Part shown: in pieces, positions 46,963-55,494 of the stretch | Layout of the letters: each line of letters starts with the position of its first letter | Numbering within the stretch: the stretch's first letter is position 1 | The notes under the pieces: generated by a model | Database searches by the model: none | What the model was told of the DNA's origin: nothing | What the model saw: the letters and a program-made list of their open reading frames with translations, nothing else | Made by a program: the position numbers and the translations under genes | From: Clostridiales bacterium | GTDB taxonomy: Bacteria > Bacillota > Clostridia > Oscillospirales > Oscillospiraceae | NCBI GenBank assembly: GCA_022764045.1 | Contig: JALERU010000058.1 | Coordinates: 1 to 64,000 of the forward strand | Reading direction: 5' to 3' | Length of the DNA stretch: 64,000 nt

Positions 46963-48327
46963 TTACTTGGTGAAAATGGTGGGATCTCCCGCCCGCGAGG
47001 TCAGGCGGCCCTCCCGCATGATCCCCATGCGCTCCAGCCAGGTTTCAAACTCCCGGATGGGCCGCAGGCCCAGGATCTCCCGGATGGTGGCGGTGTCGTG
47101 ATAGGCGTTGGTCTGGTAGTTGAGCATCACGTCGTCGCTGGTAGGGACTCCCAGAATGTAGTTGACCCCGGCGCAACTGAGCAGGAGGGAGAGGTTCTCA
47201 ATGTCGTTCTGGTCGGCCAGCATGTGGTTGGTGTAGCAGCAGTCGCAGCCCATGGGGATGCCGCTGAGCTTGCCCATGAAGTGGTCCTCCAGGCCCGCCC
47301 GGATCACCTGGCGGCTGTCGTAGAGGTACTCGGGACCGATGAAGCCCACCACGGTGTTGACCATAAAGGGGTGAAACTCCCGGGCGAAGCCGTAGCACCG
47401 GGCCTCCATGGTGACCTGGTCGGCCCCATAGTGGGCGTCGGAGGAGAGCTCGCTGCCCTGGCCGGTTTCAAAGTAGAGGACGTTGGGCCCCTTGGCGGTG
47501 CCCTTTTCCGCCAGCAGGGCCTGGGCCTCCCGGACGGTGGCGGCGGAGAAGCCGAAGGCGTTGTTGCCCTGCTGGCTGCCGGCGATGGACTGGAAGATCA
47601 TGTCTGTGGGAGCGCCCTTTTTCACGGCCTCGATCTGGGTGGTGATGTGGCCCAGAACGCAGATCTGGGTGGGGATCTCAAACTGGTTCTTCACCTCGTC
47701 GAACCGGCGCAGGACCTCGCCCAGGCTGGCGGCGGTGTCGTTGACGGGGTTCAGCCCCAGCAGCACGTCGCCGCAGCCGTAGCTGAGCCCCTCGAAGAGG
47801 GAGGCGGTGATCCCCTCCACGTTGTCGGTGGGGTGGTTGGGCTGGAGCCGGGTGGAGAGGGTCCCCCGGCGGCCCACGGTGGTGTTGCAGGTGGCGGTGA
47901 CGCGCACCTTGTTGGCGGCGTAGACCAGGTCCAGGTTGGTCATCAGCTTGCACACCCCGGCGATGACCTCGCTGGTGAGGCCCCGGCTGAGGGCCTTGAG
48001 GTCTTCCTCGGTGGCCTCGTAGCCGAGGATGTACTCCCGCAGCTCGGCCATGGACCAGTTGGCCACCTTGTCATAGACCGCCGGGTCGATGCCGTCCTGG
48101 ATGATGCGGGTGACCTCGTCATCCTCATAGGGGACCACGGGGTTTTCCCGCAGGTCCCGGACCAGGAGGTTGCTGAGGACCTCCTTGGCGGCCACGCGCT
48201 CCAGGTCGGAGGAAGCGGCCACCCCGGCCAGGGTGTCGCCGGATTTCAGCTCGTTGGCCTTGGCCAGGACCTCCTTGACGGAGGAAAAGGAGAAGGATTT
48301 TCCAGATAACGTGGTTGACAGCTTCAT
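46963..48327 (-). CDS. eutB: Ethanolamine ammonia-lyase large subunit
   Basis: A 454-residue TIM-barrel subunit that binds the substrate and, with EutC, adenosylcobalamin. Recognisable are RGLTSEVIAGVCKLMTNLDL, NTTVGRRGTLSTRLQPNHPTD, GLSYGCGDVLLGLNPVND, the substrate-site ETGQGSELSS and IPMGCDCCYTNHM. The length matches the family (about 453). It follows eutA by 15 bp and precedes eutC by 12 bp. Confidence 0.97.
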   Translation of the reverse strand: MKLSTTLSGKSFSFSSVKEVLAKANELKSGDTLAGVAASSDLERVAAKEVLSNLLVRDLRENPVVPYEDDEVTRIIQDGIDPAVYDKVANWSMAELREYILGYEATEEDLKALSRGLTSEVIAGVCKLMTNLDLVYAANKVRVTATCNTTVGRRGTLSTRLQPNHPTDNVEGITASLFEGLSYGCGDVLLGLNPVNDTAASLGEVLRRFDEVKNQFEIPTQICVLGHITTQIEAVKKGAPTDMIFQSIAGSQQGNNAFGFSAATVREAQALLAEKGTAKGPNVLYFETGQGSELSSDAHYGADQVTMEARCYGFAREFHPFMVNTVVGFIGPEYLYDSRQVIRAGLEDHFMGKLSGIPMGCDCCYTNHMLADQNDIENLSLLLSCAGVNYILGVPTSDDVMLNYQTNAYHDTATIREILGLRPIREFETWLERMGIMREGRLTSRAGDPTIFTK

Positions 48328-48342
48328 AGGTACACTCCTCTG

Positions 48343-49773
48343 CTATCCAAAGAGTAAGGTTTTTACGACCACGGGGATCACCAAGCCGTTCATCACCGGC
48401 CGCCCCAGGTCCACATAGTCCCCCTGTTCCACCTGGATTCCGTCGATGCAGGCCACCTTGCGGCGGCCGGCCAGGGCGTCTTCCAGCAGCAGGCCCAGGG
48501 CCTTGGCGATGTCCTGTTCCAGGACCACCAGGGCGGGGGCCCCGGGGGGGAGGGCCTGGTCCAGGGCTTGGGCCAGGGAGGAGGCCAGATGCTGGAGTTC
48601 CCCGTAGCTGGGGTCGGCCCGCCCCGGCAGGGCCAGGATGAGGCGGTCAGCGCTGCTCTGGTCCAAAAACCAGCGGATCTGTTCCGCCAGAGGGGCGGAT
48701 TCCCCGGCGAAGCAGCGGTCCTGTTCCGGGGGGCTGAGCTTGAGGGCGGGGATATTTTTCAGGGGAAAGAGTTCCCGCGCATAGGTGATGGTGCTGCCGG
48801 AGATAGTAGTGGTGTAAGTGCCCGCCCCCACCACGGTGGCCCGGATGGTCTCTGTCCCCTGGATGGCGGGGATGGTTTTCGCCAGCAGGCCCGAGGCGAT
48901 GGAGCGGCCCAGGAGCACCCCGATGTCCCCGTAGGGGATGGGGTCGGGGAAGTCTCCGGCCATGCAGTCGGCCACCCCCCCGGAGAAGCAGATCCGGTGG
49001 ATTTTGCGTCCTTCCAGGTCCAGCCAGGTGCTTTCAGGGGTCTGGATGGCCCGGAGGAGGGGCTCCTGGGGGAGAAGATACAGGGCCTGGGCCAGCAGCT
49101 CGGCCATTTTGTCGGTGATTTTGGTCAGTTCTTCCAAGGCGGCCGGTTGGCCGGGGGTCAGGGTGACGCCTACGGCCTGGGCGACCGCCTGGGCGGCGGG
49201 GCTGACCCGCTCCACGGTCCGGTCCGGGCGGAGGCGGATGAGCCGCCCGCCAATGTCCAGGCAGCCTTTGGAGACCACGCTGCCGCTGTCAAAGAGGACC
49301 AGGTTGGTGGTGCCGCCGCCGATGTCCAGGTTGACGGTGGCGCAGGCATTGTCCAGACTGTACTGAAAGGCGCCGCTGCCTTTTCCGGCGATGATGGACT
49401 CCAGGTCCGGCCCGGCGGTGGAGACCACGAACTCCCCGGCAAAGCCGCTGAGCTGCTCCAGCACGGCGGCGGCGTTTTCCTTCCGGGCCGACTCCCCGGT
49501 GATGATGACCGCCCCGGTGTCCACGTCCTGGGGAGTGAACCCTGCCTGGCGGTATTGGTCGGCCACGATGTCCCGGATGGCCTGGCCGTCAATGAGGACG
49601 GGGGTGGTCAGGGGGGTGAGAAGGACGGGGCTTTTGTAAATGACAGCTTTCTCCACAATGGAGACCCGGGGGACGGAGAAATAGCCGGTGGTGTTTTCCA
49701 TGGTGATCCGGCTGAACACCAATTGGGTGGTGGAGGTGCCGATGTCGATCCCCACGCTTAAAATATCCGCCAA
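48343..49773 (-). CDS. eutA: Ethanolamine ammonia-lyase reactivating factor
   Basis: A 476-residue actin-like ATPase that exchanges damaged cobalamin on EutBC. Nucleotide-binding motifs are SVGIDIGTSTTQLVF near the start and LDIGGGTTNLVLFDSG. The start is taken as TTG at 49773, six bases after AGGAGGG; a longer reading to ATG at 49812 lies within the preceding terminator and has no binding site. An intrinsic terminator (49801-49840) immediately upstream means expression of eutA and all later genes requires antitermination. Confidence 0.9.
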   Translation of the reverse strand: MADILSVGIDIGTSTTQLVFSRITMENTTGYFSVPRVSIVEKAVIYKSPVLLTPLTTPVLIDGQAIRDIVADQYRQAGFTPQDVDTGAVIITGESARKENAAAVLEQLSGFAGEFVVSTAGPDLESIIAGKGSGAFQYSLDNACATVNLDIGGGTTNLVLFDSGSVVSKGCLDIGGRLIRLRPDRTVERVSPAAQAVAQAVGVTLTPGQPAALEELTKITDKMAELLAQALYLLPQEPLLRAIQTPESTWLDLEGRKIHRICFSGGVADCMAGDFPDPIPYGDIGVLLGRSIASGLLAKTIPAIQGTETIRATVVGAGTYTTTISGSTITYARELFPLKNIPALKLSPPEQDRCFAGESAPLAEQIRWFLDQSSADRLILALPGRADPSYGELQHLASSLAQALDQALPPGAPALVVLEQDIAKALGLLLEDALAGRRKVACIDGIQVEQGDYVDLGRPVMNGLVIPVVVKTLLFG

Positions 49774-49800
49774 AGTTCTCCCTCCTTTCCCGAAAAAGAC

Positions 49801-49842
49801 AAAAAAAGCCAAGACGTGTCTTGCAACGTCTTAGCTTTCTTG
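49801..49842 (-). terminator. Regulated terminator between eutW and eutA
   Basis: On the minus strand AGCTAAGACGT/ACGTCTTGGCT (11 bp, one G-U) with an 8-base loop is followed by TTTTTTT, ending about 15 bases before the eutA ribosome binding site. It matches the terminators that EutV controls in other Firmicutes. Confidence 0.85.
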
Positions 49843-49852
49843 CCTTATTTCA

Positions 49853-49870
49853 TCGCACTCTGTTGTGCGA
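49853..49870 (-). promoter_or_regulatory. Candidate EutV (ANTAR) RNA hairpin
   Basis: A perfect 6-bp stem TCGCAC/GTGCGA with a six-base loop (AACAGA on the RNA) lies just after the eutW stop and 12 bases before the terminator stem. ANTAR targets are paired hairpins with hexaloops having A at position 1 and G at position 4; here A1 fits but G is at position 5, and a second hairpin overlapping the terminator is not clear. Confidence 0.4.
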
Positions 49871-49872
49871 AT

Positions 49873-50952
49873 TTATTCTGTTTTGAAGTCGAAGGACACC
49901 CGGCTGCCGCCGGGGCCGGAGTGGATGGTGAGATGCCCCCGAAGCTTGTCCCGAACGGTGGCCTCCACGATGTTCAGTCCCAGGTGGCCGGTGCGGGGCG
50001 CGGCGGGGTCGAAGCCGCAGCCGTCGTCGGAGACGGTGATGGTGTGGTATCGCTGGCCGGCGCAGAAGCAGACCTGAACGCTGCCAGAGCTTTGGTCCTG
50101 GAAGGCGTGCTCCAGGGCGTTGGTAATGAGCTCGTTCACCACCAGGGACACGGAAGCGGCGGCGTCGGCGGAGAGCGGGACGGAGGGACCGGTGACCTGG
50201 ATGGCAATTTGCTTTCCCGCAGGGGTCAGGGCCTGGAGATGCTTGCGTAACTGCTCCAGCAGGACCAGACTGTCGATCTGACGAAATCCCTCCTTGTTTT
50301 GTGTCAATATATCATGAATTGAGGCGATTGACAAGACCCGTCCCACATTTTCCAGCAAAATTTTTTTGGTAAAGTCATTGCCGCACCGCCGGGCCTGGAG
50401 GCTCAAGATGCTGGCCACCAACTGCAAATTGTTCTTCACCCGGTGGTGGACCTCCCGGAGGGCCAGGTCGTTGCAGGGGGGCGCGGCGGCAGAGCGCAGG
50501 GAGAGATCCTCCCCCTCATAGGTGCGGGAGAGGGTCTGCCACTTTTTCTCCCGCAGCAGGTCTCCGCTGATATCCTGCTCCTTGATGAGCAGGGCCACAC
50601 ACTGCTGGCCCGGGGTGAAGATGGGGACCACGTCCTGGAGGACCGTCCGGTTTTCCTGGGTGATGGCTTTGATATCCCGGACGGGGGCCTGGAGGGCCAG
50701 GGCGTGGAAGACGGCGGGCTCCTTTTCAGGGGTGGCGAATTGGCCGGTGACGTTCTCCCGATAGGCGCTGCCCGCGGTGGAGGGGCGGGCGTGGGCGACC
50801 ACCACGGCCCGGCCATCGGGGAGGGGGCAGTCGATGAAGACGTCGGCCCGGGAGAGCTCGGCCATCAGGGGGAGTTGGGCCTGGAGGGCCTCCAGCTGCT
50901 GGATGGCCTCTTCGGTCAGGCCGGTCATATCCTGGCAGAGCTGTCTCAGCAT
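49873..50952 (-). CDS. eutW: Ethanolamine sensor histidine kinase EutW
   Basis: A 359-residue soluble kinase. Residues about 1-155 form a sensor domain of the type found in EutW/Pdt kinases (ELSRADVFIDCPLPDGRAVVVAH, ENVTGQFATPEKEPAVFHAL). The HisKA_2 box contains the phospho-accepting histidine in LREVHHRVKNNLQLVASILSLQARR, and the HATPase domain has LVVNELITNALEHAF, DDGCGFD and GHLGLNIVEA. It overlaps eutV by 7 bases. EutW autophosphorylates with ethanolamine and activates EutV. Confidence 0.94.
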   Translation of the reverse strand: MLRQLCQDMTGLTEEAIQQLEALQAQLPLMAELSRADVFIDCPLPDGRAVVVAHARPSTAGSAYRENVTGQFATPEKEPAVFHALALQAPVRDIKAITQENRTVLQDVVPIFTPGQQCVALLIKEQDISGDLLREKKWQTLSRTYEGEDLSLRSAAAPPCNDLALREVHHRVKNNLQLVASILSLQARRCGNDFTKKILLENVGRVLSIASIHDILTQNKEGFRQIDSLVLLEQLRKHLQALTPAGKQIAIQVTGPSVPLSADAAASVSLVVNELITNALEHAFQDQSSGSVQVCFCAGQRYHTITVSDDGCGFDPAAPRTGHLGLNIVEATVRDKLRGHLTIHSGPGGSRVSFDFKTE

Positions 50953-51683
50953 GGGCTCTCCTCCTTGGTCAGAACGGCCCGCAGGGCTTTGGCGGCCTGT
51001 TCGGTGGTCAGGTTGTGGGCCTTGGCATAGGTGGTGATGTAGAGATAGGCCCGCTGGTCGGTCATGTTTTTCCGGGCCATGAGCAGGGCCTTTACCGGCT
51101 CCACGTCGCTGCCCCGGGCGGCCTGGTCCAGAATCCGCTGGGCCAGGGCGGCCACGGTGACGCGCTTGTCCATGGCGGTTTTGCGCATACGCCGGTAGGC
51201 CTCGGCCTCGGAGCAGCCCTGGGACTGGGCCAGCAGCTGCTGGGCCTTGTGAATCTGCCGCTCCTCCCGGACCCGCCGCTGGGCGGCCTGGGCCTCCTGA
51301 CGGCTTTGGCGCAGGCGCTGGCTCTGGGCCAGGGCCACCTGGATGGTGGGAAGGAGGGATTTTTGGTCGATGGGCTTGACCAGATACCCCGTGACCCCCG
51401 CCCGGCTGGCCCGGTCGATGATCTCCCGGTCGCTGAAGGCGGTGAGGAGGATGACGCAGCCGGCCAGGTCCTCCTCCAAAATGGTCTCCGTGGCGGTGAG
51501 CCCATCGAAGACAGGCATCCGCACATCCATGAGAACCACGTCGGGGCGGAGGGAGCGGCAGAGCTCAATGGCGTCAAAGCCGTCGGCGGCCTCGCCCGCC
51601 ACGGTGAAGCCCAGCTCCCGGAGCATGTCGGAGAGGTCCATGCGGGTAATGGGCTCGTCGTCTACAATAACCACAGTATTCAT
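50946..51683 (-). CDS. eutV: Ethanolamine response regulator EutV (ANTAR antiterminator)
   Basis: A 245-residue response regulator. The receiver domain has the acidic pair DDEPITRMD, the phospho-acceptor Asp in DVVLMDVRMPVFDG, and the Lys in GYLVKPI. A coiled coil (RQEAQAAQRRVREERQIHKA) leads to an ANTAR RNA-binding domain around residues 145-200 (AEAYRRMRKTAMDKRVTVAALAQRIL). A C-terminal extension follows. The ATG at 51683 follows AAGGGAGACG. It binds paired hairpins in mRNA to prevent termination, and the terminator before eutA is its obvious target. The gene is divergent from a CdaR-type regulator. Confidence 0.94.
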   Translation of the reverse strand: MNTVVIVDDEPITRMDLSDMLRELGFTVAGEAADGFDAIELCRSLRPDVVLMDVRMPVFDGLTATETILEEDLAGCVILLTAFSDREIIDRASRAGVTGYLVKPIDQKSLLPTIQVALAQSQRLRQSRQEAQAAQRRVREERQIHKAQQLLAQSQGCSEAEAYRRMRKTAMDKRVTVAALAQRILDQAARGSDVEPVKALLMARKNMTDQRAYLYITTYAKAHNLTTEQAAKALRAVLTKEESPC

Positions 51684-51877
51684 AGTCGTCTCCCTTCTGT
51701 TTTTGTGAGGCCCTTGGGGAAGAATTGACCCCGCCTTGCCTTTGGTGTTATGATAAAATAAAGCCAAGGGGACGTTTAGGATCTGATAAAATCAAAATAG
51801 CACATTTCAACACAGTTTACAATCTTTTTCTTTTGGAATATTTCTGGAAAATTAGGGTGCGCCAGGAGGTGCGAACA

Positions 51878-53083
51878 ATGGAAGGAAAACGAATGACACT
51901 GACAGCGGGCAGGCGGATCTTGAACAAGGAGCTGTGCGACAAGCTGGTTCAGTCCGCCAGCCTGACCATCAACTGCAACGTACTCATCACCGACGAAACG
52001 GGGTACGTGATCTCCAGCAACGACCAACAGCGGGAGGGGTCTCTCCACGAGGCCTCTCTGGAAGTGATCCAGGCCCGGCACAAGATCTATCACGACAAAT
52101 CGGCGGCCATGCGCCTGGTGGGGACTATGCCCGGCATGACCATCCCCCTCTTTTTGGAGGACGCGGTCATCGGCACCATTGGGATCACCGGTTCCCCCCA
52201 GGAGATCTCCCGCTACGGAACTCTGATCCAGCAGATGGCCCAGGTCTTTCTGGCCTTTTACAGCCAGCAACAGACCTCGGCCCAGATGGACTACCGAAAG
52301 CTGCGGCTGATCCGGGAGATTATGACCTTTGACAAGCGAATCCACCAGCCGGAGGAGGTCTACAACATCGCCTATGAGATGGGGATCGACCTAAACCTGC
52401 CCCGGGTAGGGATTTTGGTCAAGCACATCGCCCCGGAGGGGGAGAGCGCCGAAACGGAGGAGGCGGACCTGTTGAGCGGACGGCTGCGGGAGCGGCTGGC
52501 GGGCAGCTTTCCCGGGGAGCAGGATATTATCTGCCAGATGAACGACACGGAGTTTGCGGTGCTGGCCCGCCTGCCTGAGGGAAAGCAGGGGGACGAGAGG
52601 GACCGGCTGCTGGAGACCTGCCGCGCCCTGGAAAAAACTGCGGGAGAGGAGGGACTTCGGCTTCAGATCGGCCTGGGTGGTCCGGTGGATTCCCTGGAGG
52701 GGCTGCGCCGGTCCTATGAGGACGCCGGGTTTGTGGTCAGGATTCTCCAAAGCCGGGGGCCCGTCCAGGGGTGCCTGCCTGTGGAGGATCTGATTTTGGA
52801 AAAACTGGCGGCCTATCTGCCCGAGGAGCTCTGCCGGGAGTTGGAGACCGGCCTGTACAAAAAGATCTTTGAGAGCAGAAAGCGGGAGGAAGTCCTGGAG
52901 ACCGTGGATCACTGGTGCCAGCAAAAATTTCACTTTACCGACACCGCGCAGGCCCTGCACATTCACAAAAGCACCCTGGCCTACCGGTTCCGGCGGATTC
53001 AGGAGAACTATGGCCTGGACCTGTATGATTTTCAGCGTGTGATGGCCCTGTATCTGCTCCACCTGCGGCACAAACTGAACTGA
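51878..53083 (+). CDS. CdaR-family transcriptional regulator
   Basis: A 401-residue regulator of the sugar-diacid (CdaR) family. The start at 51878 follows GGAGGTGCG. The N-terminal sensor domain (residues about 10-140) reads RILNKELCDKLVQSA, ITDETGYVISSND and IPLFLEDAVIGTIGITG, typical of CdaR sensing of organic acids such as glycerate or glucarate. A GGDEF-like middle part follows, and the C-terminal PucR-type helix-turn-helix is HFTDTAQALHIHKSTLAYRFRRIQENYGLDL. It stands 280 bp upstream of the opine/TRAP operon and probably activates it in response to the imported acid. Confidence 0.9.
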   Translation: MEGKRMTLTAGRRILNKELCDKLVQSASLTINCNVLITDETGYVISSNDQQREGSLHEASLEVIQARHKIYHDKSAAMRLVGTMPGMTIPLFLEDAVIGTIGITGSPQEISRYGTLIQQMAQVFLAFYSQQQTSAQMDYRKLRLIREIMTFDKRIHQPEEVYNIAYEMGIDLNLPRVGILVKHIAPEGESAETEEADLLSGRLRERLAGSFPGEQDIICQMNDTEFAVLARLPEGKQGDERDRLLETCRALEKTAGEEGLRLQIGLGGPVDSLEGLRRSYEDAGFVVRILQSRGPVQGCLPVEDLILEKLAAYLPEELCRELETGLYKKIFESRKREEVLETVDHWCQQKFHFTDTAQALHIHKSTLAYRFRRIQENYGLDLYDFQRVMALYLLHLRHKLN

Positions 53084-53361
53084 CAGGGCGGGGAATCTTT
53101 GGAATTTTCTTGAAAAATTGCTGATTTTTATCAACAAAACGTAAAGATTACGGCGTTTGGTCGGAAAAATGTGGATTCGGTCCGATGACGGGCAGGGGAA
53201 ATCATCCCTTTCGCAGGATGAAAATGGGGGAGCAATATGATAACCTTATGATAAACCCACAAAGAGATGATGGGAAATCGGACAACTACTTATTGAAAAT
53301 GCGAATGACTGAAGCATGACATAAGCGGTTCGACCAACGCAACGAAAGGAATGAATGTTTC
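53084..53361 (+). other. Intergenic region upstream of the opine/TRAP operon
   Basis: A 278-bp AT-rich gap without a gene. A weak promoter (TTGAAA near 53294, 17-base spacer, ATGACA) could drive the operon; no terminator for the regulator gene or clear operator was seen. Confidence 0.4.
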
Positions 53362-54471
53362 ATGACTCCCAAGAAAATCGCGGTTTTGGGCGGCGGCAAC
53401 GGCGCGCATACCATGGCGGCGGAATTTGCCCTGAAAGGTCACACTGTGAACCTGTACGAAATGCCCCAGTTCAAAAACAACATGAAAAAGGTTTTTGAAA
53501 CCAAGACGATTAAGCTGCAGGGCAACATCAAGGAGCTGCAGGGACCTGTGGAACTGAACATGGTCACCGACGATATCGCCGCTGCCGTGGAAGGCTGCCA
53601 CTATGTCTGCATCGTGGCCCCCGCTTTCTCCCACGCCGGCTACGCCAAGCTGCTGAAGGGCCACCTGCACAAGGATCAGATCGTGGTGACCTTCCCCGGC
53701 GCTTTCTCTGCCCTGGTGCTGAAGAACGTGTTCGGCGATGACGAGGACTGCCCCATTTTTGCCGATGCCAACAACCTGCCCTATGACTCCCGCCTGGTGG
53801 AAAAGGGCTCTGACACGGTGAACGTCTTTGGCCGCAACCCCATCAACATCGCGTTCCTGCCCGCCGACAAGGGCCCCGAGCTCATCGACGAGATGCGGGA
53901 GGACCTCTTCCCCTTCGAGAAGATCTACCATGACGTGCTGGAGTGCGGCCTGGCCATCGTGAACCCCGACTGGCACGCCGGCCCTGTCCTCTTCAACATC
54001 TCCCGGATCGAGAGCCCCCAGGTGAGCTTCTACCTGTATGAGCACGGCTGGACCCCCTCCGCCTGCCGCCTGAACATCGCCATGGACAAGGAGCGCAAGG
54101 CCCTGGGCAACGTGCTGGGTTACAACCTGCGGCCCATGGAGGACTTTGCTGGCCGTCCCGACGACTATGAGTGGACCTGGGAAGACCTGTATAAGGAAGG
54201 CCACGGCTCCATCGGCCTGACCCCCATCTGCGGCCCCAACGACATCAACAGCCGTTACCTCACCGAGGACATCCCCTATGGCCTGGTGCCCTGGGCTGCC
54301 ATCGCCGAGGCAGTGGGCGTGCCCATGCCCCTGACCAACGGCTTTATCGACATCATCAACGTGGTCCACGAGAAGGACTGGCGCGCCGAAGGCTGCGGCC
54401 TGGACGAGCTGGGCATCGAGGGCCTGGACAAGGAAGCACTGCTGCACTACGTGCGCACCGGCAAGAAGTAA
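53362..54471 (+). CDS. NAD(P)-dependent opine/octopine-type dehydrogenase
   Basis: A 369-residue oxidoreductase. The N-terminal Rossmann domain has AVLGGGNGAHTMAAEFALKGH (GxGxxG-like GGNGAH at residues 11-16) and YVCIVAPAFSHAGYAKLL; the C-terminal helical octopine-dehydrogenase domain carries the conserved histidine context NPDWHAGPVLFN and DINSRYLTEDIPYGL. Such enzymes reversibly form N-(carboxyalkyl) amino acids from an amino acid and a 2-oxo acid. With a TRAP importer and a CdaR regulator here, breakdown of an imported opine or related compound is more likely than synthesis. The exact substrate cannot be read from sequence. AAAGGAATG precedes the start. Confidence 0.85.
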   Translation: MTPKKIAVLGGGNGAHTMAAEFALKGHTVNLYEMPQFKNNMKKVFETKTIKLQGNIKELQGPVELNMVTDDIAAAVEGCHYVCIVAPAFSHAGYAKLLKGHLHKDQIVVTFPGAFSALVLKNVFGDDEDCPIFADANNLPYDSRLVEKGSDTVNVFGRNPINIAFLPADKGPELIDEMREDLFPFEKIYHDVLECGLAIVNPDWHAGPVLFNISRIESPQVSFYLYEHGWTPSACRLNIAMDKERKALGNVLGYNLRPMEDFAGRPDDYEWTWEDLYKEGHGSIGLTPICGPNDINSRYLTEDIPYGLVPWAAIAEAVGVPMPLTNGFIDIINVVHEKDWRAEGCGLDELGIEGLDKEALLHYVRTGKK

Positions 54472-54593
54472 GGAAGACCGAAAAACTCCTTCCCAGGCCG
54501 GAACAGGCAGTGTGATGGGAGCTCTGGCGATTTCCCATCCGAGGAAAGCTCGGCGCCGGCTCTGCATCCATTCTGAGAGAAAAGGAGGCCGTT

Positions 54594-55379
54594 ATGGCAA
54601 AGATCATTCGCAACTGGGGCTATATGGGCCCCAACACCCCCAACCGGAGGTATGACACCACAGAGGGTCAGCTGATGAATGGTTTTCCCATTGGGATTCT
54701 TCAGCTGTGGGCCCATCTGCCCTTCTTCCCGGGGAATGTGTCCAACGCCTATACCTATGACTTCCCGGTGAAATTCCTGGAGGTCAAGGGCTCTGGCATC
54801 GACAACATCCTGGCGGGGGATATGTCTCTGGTGGACAACATCGTGGCTGCCGCCAAGCAGCTGGAAATGGACGGCTGCCGGGCCATCTGCGCCAACTGCG
54901 GCTTCTTCGGCCATTACCAGAAGATTGTGGCCGACCAACTGGACGTGCCCTGCTATCTCTCCTCTATGGTCCAGGTGCCCTGGGCCCTGGTGGGGCTGAA
55001 GTCCAACCAGAAGCTGGGCATTATGACGGCCAACAAAAACACCCTGACGCCCTCCCTGTTTGAGGCCTGCGGCATCAGCGAGGAGATGCGGAAGCGGTGC
55101 GTGGTCTACGGCGCCCAGGATGAAGAGGAGTTTCCCAATATCCTGACCGGTCACGGCGGCCTGGATTATGACAAGGTGGGGGACGAGCTCTCTGCCATCG
55201 CCCACCGCATGGTGGAGGAAAACCCCGACATCGGCGCCATCCTGCTGGAATGTACGGATATGCCGCCCTATGCCCACCGGCTGCAGGCGGAGTTGAACCT
55301 ACCCATTTATGACGCCATCACGCTGATTAAATATGTGAAGTCAACGGTGACCCAGATGCCCTATTACGGCTTCCTGTAA
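54594..55379 (+). CDS. Asp/Glu/hydantoin racemase-family protein
   Basis: A 261-residue protein of the cofactor-independent two-cysteine racemase family. The paired catalytic cysteines appear in AICANCGFF (about residue 101) and LLECTDMPPY (about residue 220); the N-terminal IRNWGYMGPNTP resembles the substrate loop of maleate isomerase/Asp-Glu racemase relatives. It follows the opine-type dehydrogenase by 120 bp and precedes the TRAP genes. It may convert the configuration of the amino acid released by the dehydrogenase, or process a hydantoin-like derivative. AAAGGAGG precedes the start codon. Confidence 0.82.
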   Translation: MAKIIRNWGYMGPNTPNRRYDTTEGQLMNGFPIGILQLWAHLPFFPGNVSNAYTYDFPVKFLEVKGSGIDNILAGDMSLVDNIVAAAKQLEMDGCRAICANCGFFGHYQKIVADQLDVPCYLSSMVQVPWALVGLKSNQKLGIMTANKNTLTPSLFEACGISEEMRKRCVVYGAQDEEEFPNILTGHGGLDYDKVGDELSAIAHRMVEENPDIGAILLECTDMPPYAHRLQAELNLPIYDAITLIKYVKSTVTQMPYYGFL

Positions 55380-55386
55380 CACAGAT

Positions 55387-55438
55387 AATTCCAGGCGTCC
55401 GTACCAGACCCCAATCCTGCGGTGCGGACGCCTGAATT
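55387..55438 (+). other. Intercistronic stem-loop before dctP
   Basis: A long stem (AATTCCAGGCGTCCG with CGGACGCCTGAATT, one bulge) enclosing about 23 bases, followed by ATAAAG rather than a T-run. In TRAP and ABC operons such stems often stabilise the downstream binding-protein mRNA; it could also be a partial terminator. Confidence 0.5.
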
Positions 55439-55494
55439 ATAAAGATTCGCACGATCCTGTCTCATCCAACCCAAATTTGAAGGAGGTACACAAA

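Noticed and set aside
46534-48309. A 591-codon plus-strand frame opposite eutC and eutB
   Set aside because: Antisense to two strongly conserved enzymes; Gly/Val/His-rich composition typical of shadow frames.
51684-51877. Possible cobalamin riboswitch ahead of the eut locus
   Set aside because: No B12-box-like sequence was seen; control by EutV/EutW explains the locus.
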